Below are positions 58,401 through 64,000 of a DNA stretch of 64,000 nt, in pieces. The notes below the pieces were generated by a model. That model was given only the letters and a program-made list of their open reading frames with translations, was not told the origin of the DNA and did not search any database. Origin of the DNA: Xestospongia bergquistia (Eukaryota; Porifera; Demospongiae; Haplosclerida; Petrosiidae); NCBI GenBank assembly GCA_963965975.1, contig OZ014411.1, forward strand, positions 15,086,446 through 15,150,445, read 5' to 3'. The position numbers were made by a program, and so were the translations under genes. Numbering within the stretch: the stretch's first letter is position 1; every line of letters starts with the position of its first letter.

Positions 58401-60959
58401 AAATCCATCATTATTTAAATCACCAAGATTAGTTATAGAATTACCAAAACGACCACCTTTTGCAGTACCAGTGAGCACAGCACTTTTTATGAATTTGCCC
58501 TTATATAAGCAATATATCTGTAACATTACATACAATATTGTATCATACTTCATTATTATAATAAACATAAACACGTCCAAGTTCCCTTTTAGATGGCTCA
58601 CTATATATTGGAGCAGTGACCAGAAAATCATCCCACCTATATATAGCACATGGATAAGGCATGAAAAATGAAATTGCAACATCTTATACTGCAACTGACC
58701 AAACTACATATATTGATATAAATATTAATAACTAAATATTTATAAATTACATAAATAGATTAAGATGAAATCTAAAAGTAATGTGAATTGCAAAGTTGAT
58801 ATATTAGTCATTTGGAATGTTACATGATATACAAGTAACCAATTATTCAGTGAGTAACTTTGATAATTCACATGAATTTTAGATGATATAGTAACCCACA
58901 CATTACTTTATTAATTTTTTCAATGTATCCTAATAACTAACCCATCTCCATTGAGGTCTGCCACTGCTATAGAATAACCAAAGTACTCTCCAAACTAAGC
59001 AAACATGTACAATATGTTACTATAAACACTCATTTACTTGTTCACCATCTACATGTATAGTTGGTATTTTTTCTATCTCTTCTAAGATATAAACCTTATG
59101 TAAAATGGGAGGAAATAAAGTCTAAATTAATGTAATCATAATAGTTACCCTTCCAAGTTGTGTGTACTCTGTATAACGTGGTGAAGAAATAATTAGATCT
59201 GTGTAGTACTGTATAAATTAATTTTGTCAATATATTAGTCAACTTTTACTTTTTTGAGTTCTACTAGTCAGATATCCACTTGACATGGCAAATCCTGAGA
59301 GAGAGAGAGAAAGAAAGAAAGAGAAAGAGGGAAACAGAAGCTAAAATTAGAATATAATGATTAAAAAGCTGACCATAGTAAGTAAACTGTTCATTAGGTA
59401 GACTTTGACTTCCTGTTGGTGAAAGAACCATGTTTTTGTCAAGCATAGTAGGATTAAAACTTGTGTTGTAAAAATATGCACCACCACTACTAAACTCCCT
59501 ACCAGGTACACCAGCAACAAGGAAGCTGGGCATGTTTTCATTCTAGAGAGAGAGGCACACACACACACACAATGCAAGGTGTAATTCACATGCAAAAATG
59601 TACTGACTGAAGAGCTCATGACATTAACTGAAAAGCCAGTTTCACAGTATCCTTGTCGCAGTTGAGTTGTTGCACCACCATTATCTGAGTAAGAGGCACA
59701 AATAATCTAGTGTTGTTTTAGTTTTTTTTTACTTTTAGGTAGTTATAGTTAGTTTTGTTCCTAGAAAAATACTTCTAGTTAGTTCCTGTACTAAGTTATT
59801 GCGTGTGGTTTTAGTTAATGTAGGTAAAGTGTTGGGTAGCTAAGTTATACTATGTACTAAAAAAAGCAAATTCTTATCATATGTGCTAATAGATAAAGAA
59901 ATTAATTGAATGAAAGTAATATAGAAATGAATGCATTTCTAAAAGAAAGCCTTGAACAATAATTAGTATTGTATATCTGTCAGATATTTCAATTTAGCAT
60001 TCAATATGGTTTCTAAGTGTACCATATATTACATTAATTAAACAGTTAAATAAGTTACAGTTAATTATAGTTAATTACAGTTAGTTTTGGTCTCTCGGCA
60101 GATAATTTTAATTAGTTTTACATATTATAATAATTTTAGTTAGCTATAGCTAGTTTATCATCTGTCACAATAGCTTTAGTTAACTAAATTATAACTAGGT
60201 TATTAAACTAAAATGGTTTAGTTTTAGTTATAGTTAACTAAATTAACACCAACTAAGACATTCCATTCTCTGTTAATTTAATATTTTAGTACTATAATCA
60301 AATTGTATCCCCTACTTTTATTCAATTAATAGTGCAATTGTCACATACCACAAGGTTGAATGATAACAAAATTAGTGAGATTTCTGTTAGAATAGACACA
60401 ACGTCCACGAGGTTGAGAATTAGTGTAGTCAGAAGCAACATATTCAAAGAGAGGAGCACAAGCCTAAATAGAAAAACAATTAATGGTATTGCATTTTAAT
60501 GTTTTATTTTATTCCCATTTATACATCTCTTTATCTCCCTTACCACAAAAACATCTCCATTACTATAGACAGTTGCTCCCATTTGCTGGCCATTTTTATT
60601 ATTAAGAAAATGGTACATTTGGGTTTCTTTATCATACTCCTTTACATTTCCTACAAAGATTATTTATGTTGAGACAAATTGAGTTGACAGTTATAGACTT
60701 ACCAACTCGATCAAAGAGCAAACCATCTGGAGACAAAGCATCACCATTACCTAAAGGAGCAGTGCAGTCTCCCATTGATAAGGAACATTGATAGACAAGT
60801 CCAGTCCGATTACCCTCACGAGAAAAACACTCAAGTATTTGAGTTTCATTGAAGGTGAGCACTTGATCTCGAGGAAATTGTCTCTCACATACTGTTCTAT
60901 TTACAGGAATATTTGTAAGTCCACCAGGAAACTGTCCCCTAGGAGCTCCAATCATAATA
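55451..60959 (-). CDS. Integrin alpha subunit, no I domain (5' exon(s) not found)
   Basis: About 23 exons read on the minus strand. The first visible is 60703-60959 (IMIGAPRGQFPGG), preceded by an AG acceptor, so the signal peptide and first strand are encoded further right or beyond the window. FG-GAP propeller blades follow, with GQQMGATVYSNGDVFVACAP, GYCETGFSVNV, FGEYFGYSIAVADLNGDG, GDLNNDG and GFSLSGNTDVDQNQYRDLVV. The DLNGDG and DLNNDG loops bind calcium. No I domain is inserted, as usual outside chordates. The thigh/calf region (56.2-57.9 kb) includes LTSRKRRRLVPAP, a likely furin site. The membrane exon (55677-55802) has WYAIVAPLVTAIIIVVIVGVILYC. The tail begins FGFFQRKKFKKK, equivalent to the GFFKR clasp. 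Stop TAG at 55451-55453. It would pair with a beta subunit for matrix adhesion. Family certain. Confidence 0.93.
59710..60249. repeat. MITE-like TTAGTT-rich element in an integrin intron
   Basis: The segment starts GTGTTGTTTTAGTT and ends with its imperfect inverse (AACTAAATTAACAC), 12 of 14 matching. Inside, TAGTTA/TTAGTT motifs recur many times. It has no coding capacity. Confidence 0.5.
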
Positions 60960-61377
60960 CTAATTTAATAAATGAGAGACAAATGTATAATTAAAACTAT
61001 CAAAATTTACAAAATACTATTGTTCTGAGATGACAATATATCTAATTACTATAAAATTGAACATATATATATATGGAATCTATATCGTTATTATAAGCTA
61101 ATAAGGAATATTATTATCAGAAAAAGGTGATATAAAGATGGAGTAATTGACATGAATTTCCATACATACATGGAGAGTATTATTAATTAGTGAACTGTAT
61201 CAGTTCTCAATTTTAATTTATATTTAAATACATGAATTTGATAAATAAGAATATATTTGTAAAATTGTTATAACATGTGATCCAAAGCAATCCTATAGAG
61301 GACTGCTTGTTACACACAGCACGCCAACCCTTAACCCTATACTGTAACATCTATGGATTACCATGCACATATTATAC

Positions 61378-61436
61378 ATATGTATGCATGTATGCATGTG
61401 TGTATGTATGTATGTATGTGTATGTATGTATGTATA
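61378..61436. repeat. (TATG)n microsatellite
   Basis: Runs of TATGCATG, TATGTATG and TGTGTATG lie directly left of the palindrome; the open frame across it is an artefact. Confidence 0.9.
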
Positions 61437-61569
61437 GTATATCTACCACAGTTCAGAGGATTATATGTGTTAATAAACCTGCCAACAAGATAATTTGCAT
61501 ATCTTTCTTATTGGCAGGTTTATATAATGCATATAGATCAATGAACTGTGATTTAGTATTGTACTATGC
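61432..61569. repeat. Imperfect ~138-bp palindrome
   Basis: The core arms are perfect: TAAACCTGCCAA (61474-61485) and TTGGCAGGTTTA (61511-61522). Further out, CACAGTTCA pairs with TGAACTGTG, and GTATAGTA with TACTATGC. It looks like a fold-back element or MITE. Confidence 0.75.
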
Positions 61570-62454
61570 TATGCTTAAATTGATCGATCGATCAGATTGC
61601 TCCATGTCAGGTCAATAAACAACTTATATACCTCTCTGGGAGAGATATATATATATATATGTTCTTATACTCTCTTTTCTGAGGCTATGATTTCCAAGAC
61701 TATAGCAATCAATTTAGCTTAGATTGTTGCCTTATTTTTCTATTTTCTATAAATCAGTAAATTTATTATAACAAACATTGTGAAGTTTAGGTTACTAATA
61801 AAAATAAATAGGCCAACAATACCAAAATTTCTGCTACTCAAGACTGTTTGTATATGGAAGACAATACTCCTGAAAGCGTGCTACATGCAAAGACTGAGAT
61901 TTAACAAAAGAACTTGATAAATGCTGAGTGGGCTGATGTTGAATTCAGTGATAGTCTCGTGAAGTCTTCCTCTAAGTATAAAAGCGTAAATGAGAGAGTC
62001 AATTTCTTCTAGTTACTGGAAGTAAAATAACAAGCATTCATTTATTAATAAGCAGATTTTGACACACATGTATCCAAAGCAATAGATGCAGCGTATCTAA
62101 TACAGTAATTCAAATGAACCAATCTGATTGGTCAACATGTAAACGTCAGTCATACACCTCCGTCTCATCAGCTACATGTTTATACACCTCTGGTCTGCGG
62201 CCATCGGCCTATAAATCACATCTCCATCTCGATCTCAGTATATAACCTATACTAATTTATCATTAGGTTCATACTAATCTGCTATCGCTCCATAAAAAGC
62301 ACGTGGCCGTCAAACAATAGTCATATAAATTCTCAGCGTGGCAGCTTTTTAACGCTTTATATAATTTATATTATAGATCCGTCAATAATGACAGACCTGA
62401 TAAAGCTTGTCATCAGGTCCGCATAACCCTGTCACTTTTCTGCTTATGAAAAAA

Positions 62455-64000
62455 GAACTAGCTGTTTAAGGTGTCAGATACAATATTTTTGAATATTAAC
62501 CAGCTATAGGAGGTCTATATACGGCACTCCCATTCAAATTTAGAGTCTAGTGGTCAGTATTAATTTCATGCAAAGCTCTCTATGCTGGACACCCATATAT
62601 ATCACTGCTCTGATAGATTGGTTGTTTTAAACAACTCATGATCACTTAGGTTTCATATATGCCTACCAAATACACCGACAAGTATTAACAACATATAATA
62701 CTGTTTTGATTACTAATTACTATGAAGTTGATGGCTCATGTACTTCAACAAATGACTTCACAGAAAGAACCAATATGTAGCGTGTAGGACTGTCCTGTTA
62801 ATAATTCCATAGTAACAGCCTTCACACTTATATAGGCCCAGCATTCATGAAAATTCTTGTGTCTAACTAACAAGACATTTAACAGAATCATCATAGCTCT
62901 TATACAATTGGCTGTACATGTCAAGTATCAGTCATTACATTAGTTATGAAAATAGTATGATATGTTTACTACTTCTCAGTGCATTGTGTCTTATATACAA
63001 ATAATGATCGTATATTGGTTTAGCCTAACAAACAATTTTCAGAACTAGCTGTTTAAGGTGTCCGATACAATATTTTTGAATATTAACCATCTATGAGGTC
63101 TATATGCGGCACTCCCATTCAAATTTAGAGTCTAGTGGTCAGTATTAATTTCATGCAAAGCTCTCTATGCTGGACACCCATATATATCACTGCTCTGATA
63201 GATTGGTTGTTTTAAACAACTCATGATCACTTAGGTTTCATATATGCCTACCAAATACACCGACAAGTATTAACAACATATAATACTGTTTTGATTACTA
63301 ATTACTATGAAGTTGATGGCTCATGTACTTCAACAAATGACTTCACAGAAAGAACCAATATGTAGCGTGTAGGACTGTCCTGTTAATAATTCCATAGTAA
63401 CAGCCTTCACACTTATATAGGCCCAGCATTCATGAAAATTCTTGTGTCTAACTAACAAGACATTTAACAGAATCATCATAGCTCTTATACAATTGGCTGT
63501 ACATGTCAAGTATCAGTCATTACATTAGTTATGAAAATAGTATGATATGTTTACTACTTCTCAGTGCATTGTGTCTTATATACAAATAATGATCGTATAT
63601 TGGTTTAGCCTAACAAACAATTTTCAGAACTAGCTGTTTAAGGTGTCCGATACAATATTTTTGAATATTAACCATCTATGAGGTCTATATGCGGCACTCC
63701 CATTCAAATTTAGAGTCTAGTGGTCAGTATTAATTTCATGCAAAGCTCTCTATGCTGGACACCCATATATATCACTGCTCTGATAGATTGGTTGTTTTAA
63801 ACAACTCATGATCACTTAGGTTTCATATATGCCTACTAAATACACCGACAAGTATTAACAACATATAATACTGTTTTGATTACTAATTACTATGAAGTTG
63901 ATGGCTCATGTACTTCAACAAATGACTTCTTCACAGAATAAACAAATATGTAGTGTGTAGGACTGTCCTGTTAAGAATTTCATAGTAACAGCCTTCACAC
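62455..64000. repeat. ~586-bp tandem satellite, at least 2.6 copies, runs off right edge
   Basis: Copies begin at GAACTAGCTGTTTAAGGTGT, positions 62455, 63042 and 63627, so the periods are 587 and 585 bp. Copies are nearly identical; the third has small differences near 63930-63950. No open frame of note. Its recent homogeneity suggests an active array or a tandem transposon end. Confidence 0.96.

Larger units (their letters stand above)
60960..62454. other. Region 5' of integrin exon, no gene found
   Basis: The missing integrin first exon could lie here, but no signal-peptide exon was recognised. The region holds a (TATG)n tract (61378-61436), a long palindrome (61432-61569), a GATCGATCGATC motif near 61582, and paired inverted CCAAT motifs (AACCAATCTGATTGGTCAA, about 62117-62135) that may mark a promoter. 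It also has mildly GC-richer patches near 62160-62220. Confidence 0.5.

Noticed and set aside
58365-59619. Long minus-strand frames extending through AG-rich tracts
   Set aside because: They read through integrin introns containing (AG)n microsatellites; only the parts bounded by splice sites match FG-GAP blades.
61277-61618. 113-codon plus-strand open frame
   Set aside because: It crosses the (TATG)n tract and the palindrome and has no family resemblance.

Overview
The window is animal nuclear DNA: AT-rich, with genes split into many short exons by small GT-AG introns, microsatellites, fold-back repeats and short intergenic gaps. The gene set fits a sponge, most likely a demosponge such as Amphimedon, but I infer this and have not proved it. 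It comprises an integrin alpha without an I domain, RFX factors, death-fold membrane proteins, and a beta-helix/multi-pass receptor-like protein of a type I associate with sponges. No rRNA, tRNA, CRISPR or bacterial operon structure was seen.

Layout. (1) 1-10743, minus: a TGFBRAP1/Vps3-like CORVET subunit in 28 visible exons, running off the left edge. It shares a 232-bp divergent promoter with (2) 10976-12356, plus: a one-PDZ NHERF-like adaptor with an ERM-binding-like tail. (3) 12831-25785, minus: RFX-A, RFX4-like, 945 aa. (4) 27266-31612, plus: a tubulin-tyrosine-ligase-like enzyme with an N-terminal membrane anchor and many N-glycosylation sequons. (5) 31737-40002, plus: RFX-B, RFX6-like, 675 aa, with almost the same exon sizes as RFX-A. 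(6) 40215-41300, plus: an intronless CDC123/D123-family ATP-grasp protein. (7) 41805-44116, minus: MYG1 exonuclease. (8, 9) 44385-46856 and 46938-49948, plus: two tandem CARD-like single-pass membrane proteins, the second ending in a death domain. (10) 51380-55090, plus: a 1221-aa secreted-start, beta-helix, multi-pass membrane protein. (11) 55451-60959, minus: integrin alpha, missing its first exon(s). (12) 61.3-64.0 kb: microsatellite, a long imperfect palindrome, and a ~586-bp tandem satellite running off the right edge.

The genes do not form one pathway. Two points stand out. First, RFX-A and RFX-B are divergent duplicates with matching exon sizes, and near-match X-boxes lie just upstream of RFX-A, suggesting auto- or cross-regulation. 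Second, the two adjacent CARD-like membrane genes have a frame-preserving exon carrying the membrane segment, so splicing could switch them between membrane-bound and soluble forms. Exon coordinates were read by eye from splice signals, reading-frame continuity and family similarity. For RFX-A, RFX-B, TTLL, MYG1, the PDZ protein and the two CARD genes the summed exon lengths close in frame.
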